DNA of 64,000 bases, from positions 25,420,044 to 25,484,043 of the forward strand of contig NC_072897.1 of the NCBI RefSeq assembly GCF_027943255.1, read 5' to 3'. This DNA comes from Anastrepha obliqua. Lineage: Eukaryota; Arthropoda; Insecta; Diptera; Tephritidae. Made by a program: the position numbers and the translations under genes. The notes beneath the pieces are model-generated. The model made no database searches, was not told where the DNA came from, and worked only from the letters and a program-made list of their open reading frames with translations. Shown piece after piece: positions 34,230 to 47,267 of the stretch. Numbering within the stretch: position 1 is the first letter of the stretch; every line of letters starts with the position of its first letter.

Positions 34230-35550
34230 AGTAAAAATAGAATGAACCCTATTTTAAAACCACTTATATATTATATAGGGTGATTTTTTAAGAGCTAAAG
34301 GAAAGTTAAAAAAAACACACGTAAAATTCAAAAAAATGCATGAAATGTTTATTCAAATCGTTAGCACAGTCCATATAATTTAATGTTTGAAGATTATTTC
34401 ATGCAAATATTGACCGCGACTGCGCGTCAAATGGTCCATCCGCTTAGTCCAATTTTGGCATACTCTTTCTAATGTTTCGGCCGGAATCTCACATATAAAT
34501 GCTTTAATATTGTCTTCCAATGCGTTAATTGAAGCAGGCTTGTCTGAATAGACATGAGCTTTAACATAGCCCCACAAAAAATAATCTAAAGGCGTTATAT
34601 CGCACGATCTGGGTGGCCAATTGACAGGTCCCGACCGTGAAATAAAATGTTCACCGAACTCGCCTCTCAACAAGTCCATTGTTGTGCGTGCTGTGTGGCA
34701 TGTGGCACCGTCTTGCTGAGACCACATGTCATGCAAGTCAAGCTCTTGCATTTTGGACAAAAAAAAGTTGGACATCATTTCACGGTAGCACTCACCATTC
34801 ACAATCACGTTACGATTCGCAGCATCTTTGAAGAAGTACGGTCCAATGATACCTCCATCCCATGAACCGCACCAAAATGTGACCTTTTCTGGATACATTG
34901 GTAGCTCTTGCAATTCTTCTGGCTGATCTTCACTCGACAATCGACAATTCTGCTTATTTACGTACCCATTGATCCAAAAATGAGCTTCTCTGCTGAACAC
35001 AATTTTTCGATAAAAAAGTGGATCTTAAGCTTTCTCAACAGAACACGCATTTTTATAATAAAATTCAATGATTTGCAAGCATTGTTCGTTTGTAAGACGA
35101 TTCATGGTTAAATTATAGACCAAACTGAAGATGTTTGACAGTGAAACAAAACACGAAACGTGCGTCAGTTGTTTAAACACACAGATAAACTAAAAGATAA
35201 TAGCTAAGAAATCACCATTTACTACTGGTATATACCTTATATGTAGCTTCACTTTCCTATATTCCACTTGTTTCAATATAATAATTAATTTTTAATACGG
35301 TAATATTCAACTTTCAAATAACCTTTAAGAAAAAGTCTCTCTTAACTTCTAACATATATTTCTCATTATCATACTTTCACTCTAAGTTTGACTTCGTAAA
35401 CGACAAGTTGTATATCTCTTACATATATATAAATAAAGGTACATAAAATAGATGATAAATATTGTGTTATCATTACTAAGTTGTATATCTCTTACATAAA
35501 TATAAATAAAGTTACATAAAATAAATGATAAATGTTGTGTTATCATTACT
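34230..35550 (+). repeat. Candidate LTR, U6/U7 boundary
   Basis: AGTAA...TTACT ends; DD41D element at about 34278-35216; 73-bp duplication before the primer site at 35550. Confidence 0.55.
34380..35105 (-). pseudogene. DD41D transposase relic, U6 copy
   Basis: A 206-codon frame covers the catalytic half. The first catalytic position region reads FSREAHFW, a change from Ser-Ser shared with U7 and U8. Second and third motifs are intact. The C-terminus reads RGQYLHEIIFKH. Confidence 0.84.
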
Positions 35551-35901
35551 GGCGCAGTCTACGGCAAACCAACGCATTCCGCTTAGCTAAAGTTAATAAG
35601 AAAAAAAAATAAAATAAAATAAAATAAAAAAAAGCAAAACGGGCAACTGAAATTCATTCATATATGTGCCTATAATTGTGCATAAAATAATATAAAACTT
35701 AACCAAAAAATTAATTAATGCAAATTTGTGAAAAAAAAGATAACTGTAACACTTACTCTCGCAAGAACAGCAATAAACACATAAAGTGAAATCCGAATGA
35801 AGAGATTGACAGAGAAAAAAATGTTAGTATTATAACAAAACATTAACAGCGAAAGTACAAGAACAATTGAACAAGTGTTGAAATTGAGTAACAGCATAAT
35901 C

Positions 35902-36853
35902 ATGGCAGTGCAGCTGACGTTTTCCGATATCATCAAAGATGCTCAAACCATTCAAGTGTATAAAGAAGGCAACACCTACGCTTTATCATCGTTAATAAGA
36001 GAAGTGGAGTCAGTGAAATCCCTTATTGGAGAGCAGCCTACATTACAAGCATACAAACATGAGCGAGTAGTTCTTAACAAAATAAAGGGCGCTGCCTTGC
36101 ATATAATACATACATTAGGGACGTCGCCAACATGGGAGAATGTTAAACGAGCTTTGATAAAAACCTCCGGCGTAAGAGAGCCCTACGATGAACTCTATAA
36201 ATGTGCTCACATAATAATAAACAACGATATTGTAAGTTATTATATGCAGCTTTTTAATATACAATTGAGTATGAACCTCTCCGTGTTGATAAGTTTATTT
36301 ACGCATTTTTCGAAATACTATTGATGCAAATAAAGCATCGGTCATTGTAAATTCTAAAGTAACAAATATTCGAGACGCATTTCAGATATTAGAAGAGAAC
36401 TACTTGGTTCGAAATGCGAATAAAGCAAATTTAAGAGATTTTATACATTTTAATGTAAGTAAATGTAATGAATATTCGCAATATCCAAGTTCAATGGTAC
36501 CATTATTTTCAGCACCAACCCAATTTTGTAGTAAACCATTTCCTAATTCGCACCCTCGTAATAATAATAATAACTATGGTAACAATTCGCGTAGATTTTC
36601 GAACTATCATAATAATAATAATAATACTCATCCAACTTAATTTAAACCTTCTCAAATGAGAAACAATTTTAGTAATAGAAATAATTTAGCACAAGCTTCT
36701 TCTGCTCAATATCATACTTACAATAACAATAATAATATGTCGCCAATGAAAATTGATCATTTGCAAGCAGATGCACAGTGTGGTTGTTGTGTTCACAATA
36801 CAGATGACAATGTAAGTTTTTTTACAACAGCCTCAAAACACCATTACCATTGA
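35902..36853 (+). pseudogene. gag: gag remnant, unit U7
   Basis: ATG 35902. The frame to 36324 contains SSLIREVES and NKIKGAALH as private changes; later gag blocks at 36404-36640 and 36656-36853 are frame-shifted. Confidence 0.78.
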
Positions 36854-37844
36854 TTGAACTAACTATTGATAGTGAAAAACTTTTAGCGCTAATACACACC
36901 GGTGCAACTACGTCGCTACTCGATATAAATAAATTACTAAAATATAAAAGATTACCCCTGATACAAAATATCTCTTTAACATCATTAAATAATATGTAGT
37001 ACGTTTATAACACAAGAAATAATTACAAACGTTCCTATAGAATTTAATGAAGATTCCACTTGGAAATTAGTAGACTTTAAAGGTAAACATTTTAATGCAA
37101 TCATAGGACAGAATATATTGACGGGAATGCGTACTGTTATAGACATGCACAACAAAACCATTACCTTAAATGGTCACAAAATTAACTTTTACCAGCCAAA
37201 TGCCTTTATTTTTAGCGAAATACATACTCTAGAGAAAATTAATATTGATAAGCAAGTTCGTGATAGTTTATTCCTTGGCCTATATTTGCAAGAAAAAAAA
37301 ACATTTGGGGAAAATCCTTGAATGCTATCAGGACCTTATTCATGTTGAAGGACAAAACCTAACTAGCACTAACATAATAGAACATGATATTAAAACTACG
37401 ACAGATAAACCGGTGTATTCGAAAATATACCGCTATCCGCAAATACACGAACAGGAAATATGTAGGCAAATTGAGGACATGCTTAAGCAAAGGATAATTC
37501 AGGAAAGCAATTCACCCTATAATAGCCCGTTGTGGGTCGTTCCTAAGAAGCTAGACAGTTCCGGCGGAAAAAAGTGGAGAATTGTGGTCGGTTATCGAGC
37601 CTTAAATAACGTTACACTAGACGACAAGTTTCCCACACCGAATATAGAAAATATATTGGATAAATTAGGTCGGGCACAGTATTTTACAACGATCGATTTG
37701 GCAAAAGTGTTTCAGCAAATTCTTGTTACACAAGATGACCGGTTGAAAACTGCCTTTTCCACCCCGTATGGACAGTATGCTATGCAAGTAGAACTCTTAA
37801 TGTACACGAAAGGAATTATTCGGCAACAGAACGAAAATTACTAA
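36844..37844 (+). pseudogene. pol: Protease and truncated RT, unit U7
   Basis: Protease reads IHTGATTS, with His at the catalytic position as in U5. The RT fragment is U5-like, open from 37245 to the common deletion joint, with no YxDD. Confidence 0.85.
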
Positions 37845-39278
37845 CTAAAGTTTGGGCTACCAGCTATTTTAGGCCATATTTGTACGATACAAAATTTGAA
37901 ATTTTGTCCGACCACCAGCCTTTGAAATGGTTGTTCGTTAAATCGCAAGGAAAAATGAGACCAAGGCTGCATCGTTGGCTGATCAAGCTAAGCGAATTTA
38001 ATATAAACGTCAACTATATTAAGGGCAAAGAAAATCTTGTGGCGGACTTTCTTAGTAGAATTAATGCAAACACTAATGAAATCAATATGTTAAATACTTC
38101 TACAAGTTCCCTTTATAAAAATAAAACTGTCGATTTGGATACCATCCACTCACAAATGGAAGATTTACATGACCACATTCTCATTCTAGAAACTGTGGTG
38201 AATATATTCAAAACTCAGATTCTTTTGGTAGAAAATAAGCCAAAAGATTTGGAAATGAAACACAAAAACAAAAAGATTTATGTAAGTTTGTTTGACTTAG
38301 AAAATAATTTAGAATCAATTTTGAAACAATATATAGTTAGCGGAAAAATAGGCATATATACCGAGCTAGATGACAAAAAGTACAGCGTTTTACAGAACAA
38401 GATAATAGAATTATTTACAGGATTTAAAAACATTAAATTTGTCCGCTGCTCATACCATGCAAAGGATATAGATACAGAAGAAGAAGCATATGAACATATT
38501 CATAATTATCATAAATATGAAACTGGGCATACAGGCATTAATGAAAATTATCTAGGTCTAAATAAATTAATTTATTTTCCCAATTTGAAGCTTTTAATAC
38601 ATAAATATATAAATATCTGTCCTACATGCAATAAATCAAAGTTTGATCGTAACCCAGTTAAAGCTAAATTCCATTTATCTGAAACTCCTTCAGATATAAA
38701 GTAAATAATATGTACATATGGATGTCTACACGAATTCGAAATCAAACTTCTTGACGTTCATTGATCGGTTTTCCAAATTTTCTGCTGCTTATTATTTAGA
38801 AGACAGAAACAGCCAAACCGTCATTGAAACAATAAGGCTTTACAAATCCCCAAAAGGGCATTTTCAGAAACTCATTTGTGACAATGAATTCAAAAGTGTA
38901 AATATAAAGGAATACTTGAAAACTGAAAATATTATCCTTCATCTTACAAAAGCCAATATCCCCACTGGCAATGCTGATATTGAGCGTTTGCACAATACAA
39001 TTTCCGAAAAAATAAGAGTACTTACTAGTGAGGAGAAGACATTAAGTATAAAAGATAAAACAAGTAAAGCTATAGAGTACTATAATAATACTTAGCACTC
39101 TGTAACAGAAGAAAAGCCAATAAACATTGAATTTGGAAATTGTGACAAAGGAAAAATATATGAATGCATACTAGCAACGAAACAAAAGTATATTAATAAA
39201 ATAAATAAATGTAGGGAAAATTATGTTGAACAAAGAACTGATGGTTATATTAAGAATTACAAAGCTCTGCGACATTAA
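37800..39278 (+). pseudogene. pol: RNase H remnant and integrase, unit U7
   Basis: The 274-codon frame 37880-38704 includes intact VADFLSR and ICPTCNKSKF (Pro where U6 has Ser). The integrase core stops at 39095 with the same TAG as U6. Confidence 0.84.
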
Positions 39279-39469
39279 GAGCAACCTAAGCACAAAAGCT
39301 CCAAGCTCGAAAACATTTATAGCTCCAATATCAAAAGAAAATTAAAATATGATAAAAATGTTGAAATTAAGGTTTAAATGTAACTATTTTTAGTTTAAAT
39401 TTAATTATTTAATTATAAACTATTGTTGATTTATTATTACATAAGGAAATAAATCTCGACAACTGAATT

Positions 39470-40785
39470 AGTAAAAATAGAATGAACCCTATTTTAAAAC
39501 CACTTATATATTATATAGGGTGATTTTTTAAGAGCTAAAGGAAAGTTAAAAAAAACACACGTAAAATTCAAAAAAATGCATGAAATGTTTATTCAAATCG
39601 TTAGCACAGTCCATATAATTTAATGTTTGAAGATTATTTCATGCAAATGTTGACCGCGACTGCGCGTCAAATGGTCCATCCGCTTAGTCCAATTTTGGCA
39701 TACTCTTTCTAATGTTTCGGCCGGAATCTCACATATAAATGCTTTAATATTGTCTTCCAATGCGTTAATTGAAGCAGGCTTGTCTGAATAGACATGAGCT
39801 TTAACATAGCCCCACAAAAAATAATCTAAAGGCGTTATATCGCACGATCTGGGTGGAGAATTGACAGGTCCCGACCGTGAAATAAAATGTTCACCGAACT
39901 CGCCTCTCAACAAGTCCATTGTTGTGCGTGCTGTGTGGCATGTGGCACCGTCTTGCTGAGACCACATGTCATGCAAGTCAAGCTCTTGCATTTTGGACAA
40001 AAAAAAGTTGGACATCATTTCACGGTAGCACTCACCATTCACAATCACGTTACGATTCGCAGCATCTTTGAAGAAGTACGGTCCAATGATACCTCCATCC
40101 CATGAACCGCACCAAAATGTGACCTTTTCTGGATACATTGGTAGCTCTTGCAATTCTTCTGGCTGATCTTCACTCGACAATCGACAATTCTGCTTATTTA
40201 CGTACCCATTGATCCAAAAATGAGCTTCTCTGCTGAACACAATTTTTCGATAAAAAAGTGGATCTTAAGCTTTCTCAACAGAACACGCATTTTTATAATA
40301 AAATTCAATGATTTGCAAGCATTGTTCGTTTGTAAGACGATTCATGGTTAAATTATAGACCAAACTGAAGATGTTTGACAGTGAAACAAAACACGAAACG
40401 TGCGTCAGTTGTTTAAACACACAGATAAACTAAAAGATAATAGCTAAGAAATCACCATTTACTACTGGTATATACCTTATATGTAGCTTCACTTTCCTAT
40501 ATTCCACTTGTTTCAATATAATAATTAATTTTTAATACGGTAATATTCAACTTTCAAATAACCTTTAAGAAAAAGTCTCTCTTAACTTCTAACATATATT
40601 TCTCATTATCATACTTTCACTCTAAGTTTGACTTCGTAAACGACAAGTTGTATATATGTTTATATAAATAAAGGTACATAAAATAGATGATAAATATTGT
40701 GTTATCATTACTAAGTTGTATATCTCTTACATAAATATAAATAAAGTTACATAAAATAAATGATAAATGTTGTGTTATCATTACT
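39470..40785 (+). repeat. Candidate LTR, U7/U8 boundary
   Basis: AGTAA...TTACT ends; DD41D element at about 39518-40456. The first 73-bp repeat is altered (TATATATGTTTATATAAATAAA near 40653). Confidence 0.55.
39620..40345 (-). pseudogene. DD41D transposase relic, U7 copy
   Basis: The catalytic-half frame is 206 codons, FSREAHFW type, with NSPPRSCD replacing NWPPRSCD just before the third motif. Confidence 0.84.
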
Positions 40786-41138
40786 GGCGCAGTCTACGGC
40801 AAACCAATGCATTCCGCTTAGCTAAAGCTAATAAGAAAAAAAAATAAAATAGAATTAAATAAAAAAAAAGCAAAACGGGCAACTGAAATTCATTCATATA
40901 TGTGCCTATAATTGTGCATAAAATAATATAAAACTTAACCAAAAAATTAATTAATACAAATTTGTGAAAAAAAAGATAACTGTAACACTTACTCTCGCAA
41001 GAACAGCAATAAACACATAAAGTGAAATCCGAATGAAGAGATTGACAGAGAAAAAAATGTTAATATATGTAACAAAACATTAACAGCGAAAGTACAAGAA
41101 CAATTGAACAAGTGTTGAAATTGAGTAACAGCATAATC

Positions 41139-42084
41139 ATGGCAGTGCAGCTGACGTTTTCCGATCAAAGATGCTCAAACCATTCAAGTGTATAAAGAAG
41201 GCAACACCTACGCTTTATCATCGTTCATTAGAGAAGTGGAGTCAGTGAAATCCCTTATTGGAGAGCAGCCTACATTACAAGCATACATACATGAGCGAGT
41301 AGTTCTTAACAAAATACAGGGCGCTGCCTTGCATATAATACATACATTAGGGACGTCGCCAACATGGGAGAATGTTAAACGAGCTTTGATAAAAACCTTC
41401 GGCGTAAGAGAGTCCTACGATGAACCCTATAAATGTGCTCACATAATAATAAACAACGATATTGTAAGTTATTATATGCAGCTTTTTAATATACAATTGA
41501 GTATGAACCTCTCCGTGTTGATAAGTTTATTTACGCATGTTTCTAAATACTATTGATGCAAATAAAGCATCGGTCATTGTAAATTCAAAGTAACAAATAT
41601 TCGAGACGCATTTCAGATATTAGAAGAGAACTACTTGGTTCGAAATGCGAATAAAGCAAATTTAAGAGATTTTATACATTTTGATGTAAGTAAATGTAAT
41701 GAATATTCGCAATATCCAAGTTCAATGGTACCATTATTTTCAGCACCAACCCAATTTTGTAGTAAACCATTTCCTAATTCGCACCCTCGTAATAATAATA
41801 ATAACTATGGTAACAATTCGCGTAGATTTTCGAACTATCATAATAATAATAATAATACTCATCCAACTTAATTTAAACCTTCTCAAATGAGAAACAATTT
41901 TAGTAATAGAAATAATTTAGCACAAGCTTCTTCTGCTCAATATCATACTTACAATAACAATAATAATATGTCGCCAATGGAAATTGAACATTTGCAAGCA
42001 TATGCACAGTGTGGTTGTTGTGTTCACAATACAGATGACAATGTAAGTTTTTTTACAACAGCCTCAAAAAACCATTACCATTGA
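41139..42084 (+). pseudogene. gag: gag remnant, unit U8
   Basis: ATG 41139 is followed by a 5-bp loss that removes the usual reading frame after FSD. The Gag frame is then found from 41188 to 41556, with YDEPYKC as a private change. Blocks at 41635-41871 and 41887-42084 follow. Confidence 0.78.
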
Positions 42085-43078
42085 TTGAACTAACTATTGA
42101 TAGTGAAAAACTTTTAGCGCTAATAGACACCCGTGCAACTACGTCGCTACTCGATATACATAAATAAATTACTAAAATAGAAAAGATTACCCCTGATACA
42201 AAATATCTCTTTAACATCATTAAATAATATGTAGTACGTTTATAACACAAGAAATAATTACAAATGTTCCTATAGAATTTAATGAAGATTCCACTTGGAA
42301 ATTAGTAGACTTTAAAGGTAAACATTTTAATGCAATAATAGGACAGAATATATTGACGGGAATGCGTAGTGTTATAGACATGCACAACAAAACCATTACC
42401 TTAAATGTTCACAAAATTAACTTTTACCAGCCAAATCCCTTTATTTTTAGTGAAATACATACTCTAGACAAAATTAATATTCGTGATAAGTTCGTGATAG
42501 TTTATTTCTTGGCCTATATTTGCAAGAAAAAAAAACATTTGGGGAAAATCCTTGAATGCTATCATGACTTTATTCATATTGAAGGACAAAACCTAACTAG
42601 CACTAACATAATAGAACATGATATTAAAACTACGACAGATAAACCGGTGTATTCGAAAATATACCGCTATCCGCAAATACACGAACAGGAAATATGTAGG
42701 CAAATTGAGGACATGCTTAAGCAAAGGATAATTCAGGAAAGCAATTCACCCTATAATAGCCCGTTGTGGGTCGTTCCTAAGAAGCTAGACAGTTCCGGCG
42801 GAAAAAAGTGGAGAATTGTGGTCGGTTATCGAGCCTTAAATAACGTTACACTTGACGACAAGTTTTCCACACCGAATATAGAAAATATATTGGATAAATT
42901 AGGTCGGGCACAGTATTTTACAACGATCGATTTGGCAAAAGTGTTTCAGCAAATTCTTGTTACACAAGATGACCGGTTGAAAACTGCCTTTTCCACCCCG
43001 TATGGACAGTATGCTATGCAAGTAGAACTCTTAATGTACACGAAAGGAATTATTCGGCAACAGAACGAAAATTACTAA
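42075..43078 (+). pseudogene. pol: Protease and truncated RT, unit U8
   Basis: IDTRATTS as in U6. The RT-containing frame 42353-43078 has 241 codons with INIRDKFVIV and KFSTPN. The same active-site deletion is present. Confidence 0.85.
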
Positions 43079-44449
43079 CTAAAGTTTGGGCTACCAGCTA
43101 TTTTAGGCCATATTTGTACGATACAAAATTTGAAATTTTGTCCGACCACCAGCCTTTGAAATGGTTGTTCGTTAAATCGCAAGGAAAAATGAGTCCAAGG
43201 CTGCATCGTTGGCTGATCAAGCTAAGCGAATTTAATATAAACGTCAACTATATTAAGGGCAAAGAAAATCTTGTGGCGGACTTTCTTAGTAGAATTAATG
43301 CAAACACTAATGAAATCAATATGTTAAATACTTCTACAAGTTCCCTTTATAAAAATAAAACTGTCGATTTGGATACCATCCACTCACAAATGGAAGATTT
43401 ACATGACCACATTCTCATTCTAGAAACTGTGGTGAATATATTCAAAACTCAGATTCTTTTGGTAGAAAATAAGTCAAAAGATGTGGAAATGAAACACAAA
43501 AACAAAAAGATTTATGTAAGTTTGTTTGACTTAGAAAATAATTTAGAATCAATTTTGAAACAATATATAGTTAGCGGAAAAATAGGCATATATACCGAGT
43601 ACATTAAATTTGTCCGCTGCTCATACCATGCAAAGGATATAGATACAGAAGAAGAAGCATATGAACATATTCATAATTATCATAAATATGAAACTGGGCA
43701 TACAGGCATTAATGAAAATTATCTAGGTCTAAATAAATTAATTTATTTTCCCAATTTGAAGCTTTTAATACATAAATATATAAATATCTGTCCTACATGC
43801 AATAAATCAAAGTTTGATCGTAACCCAGTTAAAGCTAAATTCCATTTATCTGAAACTCCTTCAGATATAAAGTAAATAATATGTACATATGGATGTCTAC
43901 ACGAATTCGAAATCAAACTTCTTGACGTTCATTGATCGGTTTTCCAAATTTTCCGCTGCTTATTATTTAGAAGACAGAAACAGCCAAACCGTCATTGAAA
44001 CAATAAGGCTTTACAAATCCCCAAAAGGGCATTTTCAGAAACTCATTTGTGACAATGAATTCAAAAGTGTAAATATAAAGGAATACTTGAAAACTGAAAA
44101 TATTATCCTTCATCTTACAAAAGCCAATATCCCCACTGGCAATGCTGATATTGAGCGTTTGCACAATACAATTTCCGAAAAAATAAGAGTACTTACTAGT
44201 GAGGAGAAGACATTAAGTATAAAAGATAAAACAAGTAAAGCTATAGAGTACTATAATAACACTTACCACTCTGTAACAGAAGAAAAGCCAATAAACATTG
44301 AATTTGGAAATTGTGACAAAGGAAAAATATATGAATGCATACTAGCAACGAAACAAAAGTATATTAATAAAATAAATAAATGTAGGGAAAATTATGTTGA
44401 ACAAAGAACTGATGGTTATATTAAGAATTACAAAGCACTGCGACATTAA
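43034..44449 (+). pseudogene. pol: RNase H remnant and integrase, unit U8
   Basis: The frame 43114-43875 is shortened by 63 bp (IGIYTEYIKFVRC). The zinc region is present (ICPTCNKSKF). The core 43889-44449 is fully open because EYYNNTY keeps Tyr, unlike U6, U7 and U9. Confidence 0.84.
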
Positions 44450-44640
44450 GAGCAACCTAAGCACAAAAGCTCCAAGCTCGAAAACATTTATAGCTCAAAT
44501 ATCAAAAGAAAATTAAAATATGATAAAAATGTTGAAATTAAGGTTTAAATGTAACTATTTTTAGTTTAAATTTAATTATTTAATTATAAACTATTGTTGA
44601 TTTATTATTACATAAGGAAATAAATCTCGACAACTGAATT

Positions 44641-45961
44641 AGTAAAAATAGAATGAACCCTATTTTAAAACCACTTATATATTATATAGGGTGATTTTTT
44701 AAGAGCTAAAGGAAAGTTAAAAAAAACACACGTAAAATTCAAAAAAATGCATGAAATGTTTATTCAAATCGTTAGCACAGTCCATATAATTTAATGTTTG
44801 AAGATTATTTCATGCAAATATTGACCGCGACTGCGCGTCAAATGGTCCATCCGCTTAGTCCAATTTTGGCATACTCTTTCTAATGTTTCGGCCGGAATCT
44901 CACATATAAATGCTTTAATATTGTCTTCCAATGCGTTAATTGAAGCAGGCTTGTCTGAATAGACATGAGCTTTAACATAGCCCCACAAAAAATAATCTAA
45001 AGGCGTTATATCGCACGATCTGGGTGGCCAATTGACAGGTCCCGACCGTGAAATAAAATGTTCACCGAACTCGCCTCTCAACAAGTCCATTGTTGTGCGT
45101 GCTGTGTGGCATGTGGCACCGTCTTGCTGAGACCACATGTCATGCAAGTCAAGCTCTTGCATTTTGGACAAAAAAAAGTTGGACATCATTTCACGGTAGC
45201 ACTCACCATTCACAATCACGTTACGATTCGCAGCATCTTTGAAGAAGTACGGTCCAATGATACCTCCATCCCATGAACCGCACCAAAATGTGACCTTTTC
45301 TGGATACATTGGTAGCTCTTGCAATTCTTCTGGCTGATCTTCACTCGACAATCGACAATTCTGCTTATTTACGTACCCATTGATCCAAAAATGAGCTTCT
45401 CTGCTGAACACAATTTTTCGATAAAAAAGTGGATCTTAAGCTTTCTCAACAGAACACGCATTTTTATAATAAAATTCAATGATTTGCAAGCATTGTTCGT
45501 TTGTAAGACGATTCATGGTTAAATTATAGACCAAACTGAAGATGTTTGACAGTGAAACAAAACACGAAACGTGCGTCAGTTGTTTAAACACACAGATAAA
45601 CTAAAAGATAATAGCTAAGAAATCACCATTTACTACTGGTATATACCTTATATGTAGCTTCACTTTCCTATATTCCACTTGTTTCAATATAATAATTAAT
45701 TTTTAATACGGTAATATTCAACTTTCAAATAACCTTTAAGAAAAAGTCTCTCTTAACTTCTAACATATATTTCTCATTATCATACTTTCACTCTAAGTTT
45801 GACTTCGTAAACGAGAAGTTGTATATCTCTTACATATATATAAATAAAGGTACATAAAATAGATGATAAATATTGTGTTATCATTACTAAGTTGTATACC
45901 TCTTACATAAATATAAATAAAGTTACATAAAATAAATGATAAATGTTGTGTTATCATTACT
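44641..45961 (+). repeat. Candidate LTR, U8/U9 boundary
   Basis: AGTAA...TTACT ends; DD41D element at about 44689-45627; 73-bp duplication before the primer site at 45961. An AAAAT repeat expansion follows in the leader (about 46012-46050). Confidence 0.55.
44791..45516 (-). pseudogene. DD41D transposase relic, U8 copy
   Basis: A 206-codon catalytic-half frame, FSREAHFW type with RGQYLHEIIFKH end, the same as U6. Confidence 0.84.
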
Positions 45962-46321
45962 GGCGCAGTCTACGGCAAACCAACGCATTCCGCTTAGCTA
46001 AAGCTAATAAAAAAAAAAATAAAATAAAATAAAATAAAATAAAATAAAAAAAAGCAAAACGGGCAACTGAAATTCATTCATATATGTGCCTACAATTGTG
46101 CATAAAATAATATAAAACTTAACCAAAAAATTAATTAATACAAATTTGTGAAAAAAAGATAACTGTAACACTTACTCTCGCAAGAACAGCAATAAACACA
46201 TAAAGTGAAATCTGAATGAAGAGATTGACAGAGAAAAAAATGTTAATATATGTAACAAAACATTAACAGCGAAAGTACAAGAACAATTGAACAAGTGTTG
46301 AAATTGAGTAACAGCATAATC

Positions 46322-47267
46322 ATGGCAGTGCAGCTGACGTTTTCCGATCAAAGATGCTCAAACCATTCAAGTGTATAAAGAAGGCAACACCTACGCTTTA
46401 TCATCGTTCATAAGAGAAGTGGAGTCAGTGAAATCCCTTATTGGAGAGCAGCCTACATTACAAGCATACATACATGAGCGAGTAGTTCTTAACAAAATAC
46501 AGGGCGCTGCCTTGCATATAATACATACATTAGGGACGTCGCCAACATGGGAGAATGTTAAACGAGCTTTGATAAAAACCTTCGGCGTAAGAGAGTCCTA
46601 CGATGAACTCTATAAATGTGCTCACATAATAATAAACAACGATATTGTGAGTTATTATATGCAGCTTTTTAATATACAATTGAGTATGAACCTCTCCGTG
46701 TTGATAAGTTTATTTACGCATGTTTCTAAATACTATTGATGCAAATAAAGCATCGGTCATTGTAAATTCAAAGTAACAAATATTCGAGACGCATTTCAGA
46801 TATTAGAAGAGAACTACTTGGTTCGAAATGCGAATAAAGCAAATTTAAGAGATTTTATACATTTTAATGTAAGTAAATGAAATGAATATTCGCAATATCC
46901 AAGTTCAATGGTACCATTATTTTCAGCACCAACCCAATTTTGTAGTAAACCATTTCCTAATTCGCACCCTCGTAATAATAATAACAACTATGGTAACAAT
47001 TCGAGTAGATTTTCGAACTATCATAATAATAATAGTAATACTCATCCAACTTAATTTAAACCTTCTCAAATGAGAAACAATTTTAGTAATAGAAATAATT
47101 TAGCACAAGCTTCTTCTGCTCAATATCATACTTACAATAACAATAATAATATGTCGCCAATGGAAATTGAACATTTGCAAGCATATGCACAGTGTGGTTG
47201 TTGTGTTCACAATACAGATGACAATGTAAGTTTTTTTACAACAGCCTCAAAAAACCATTACCATTGA
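46322..47267 (+). pseudogene. gag: gag remnant, unit U9
   Basis: ATG 46322 with the same early 5-bp loss as U8; main frame 46371-46739. A TGT-to-TGA change (AAATGAAATGAATATT near 46878) adds a stop in the second block. The Asn-rich tail has AATAGTAAT. Confidence 0.78.

Larger units (their letters stand above)
23704..35549 (+). mobile_element. Array unit U6, interrupted by mariner and by a LOA-like LINE
   Basis: Subtracting the mariner element (24468-25742) and the LINE (26056-31421) leaves about 5.2 kb. Both insertions lie in gag. Private marks IDTRATTS, LNVHKIN, INIRDKFVIV and KFSTPNIEN are shared with U8. Confidence 0.92.
35550..40784 (+). mobile_element. Array unit U7 (5235 bp), mosaic of U5-like and U6-like halves
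   Basis: Marks up to RT match U5: KTSGVREP, IHTGATTS, MTGMRTVID, ACACTAGACGAC. Marks from the linker onward match U6: KTVDLDTI, stop in EYYNNT, FSREAHFW. The switch lies between about 37617 and 38127. Confidence 0.92.
40785..45960 (+). mobile_element. Array unit U8 (5176 bp)
   Basis: Its RT and protease marks match U6. It shares a 5-bp gag deletion (TTTTCCGATCAAAGATG) with U9. It has a private 63-bp in-frame deletion in the linker near 43599. Confidence 0.92.
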
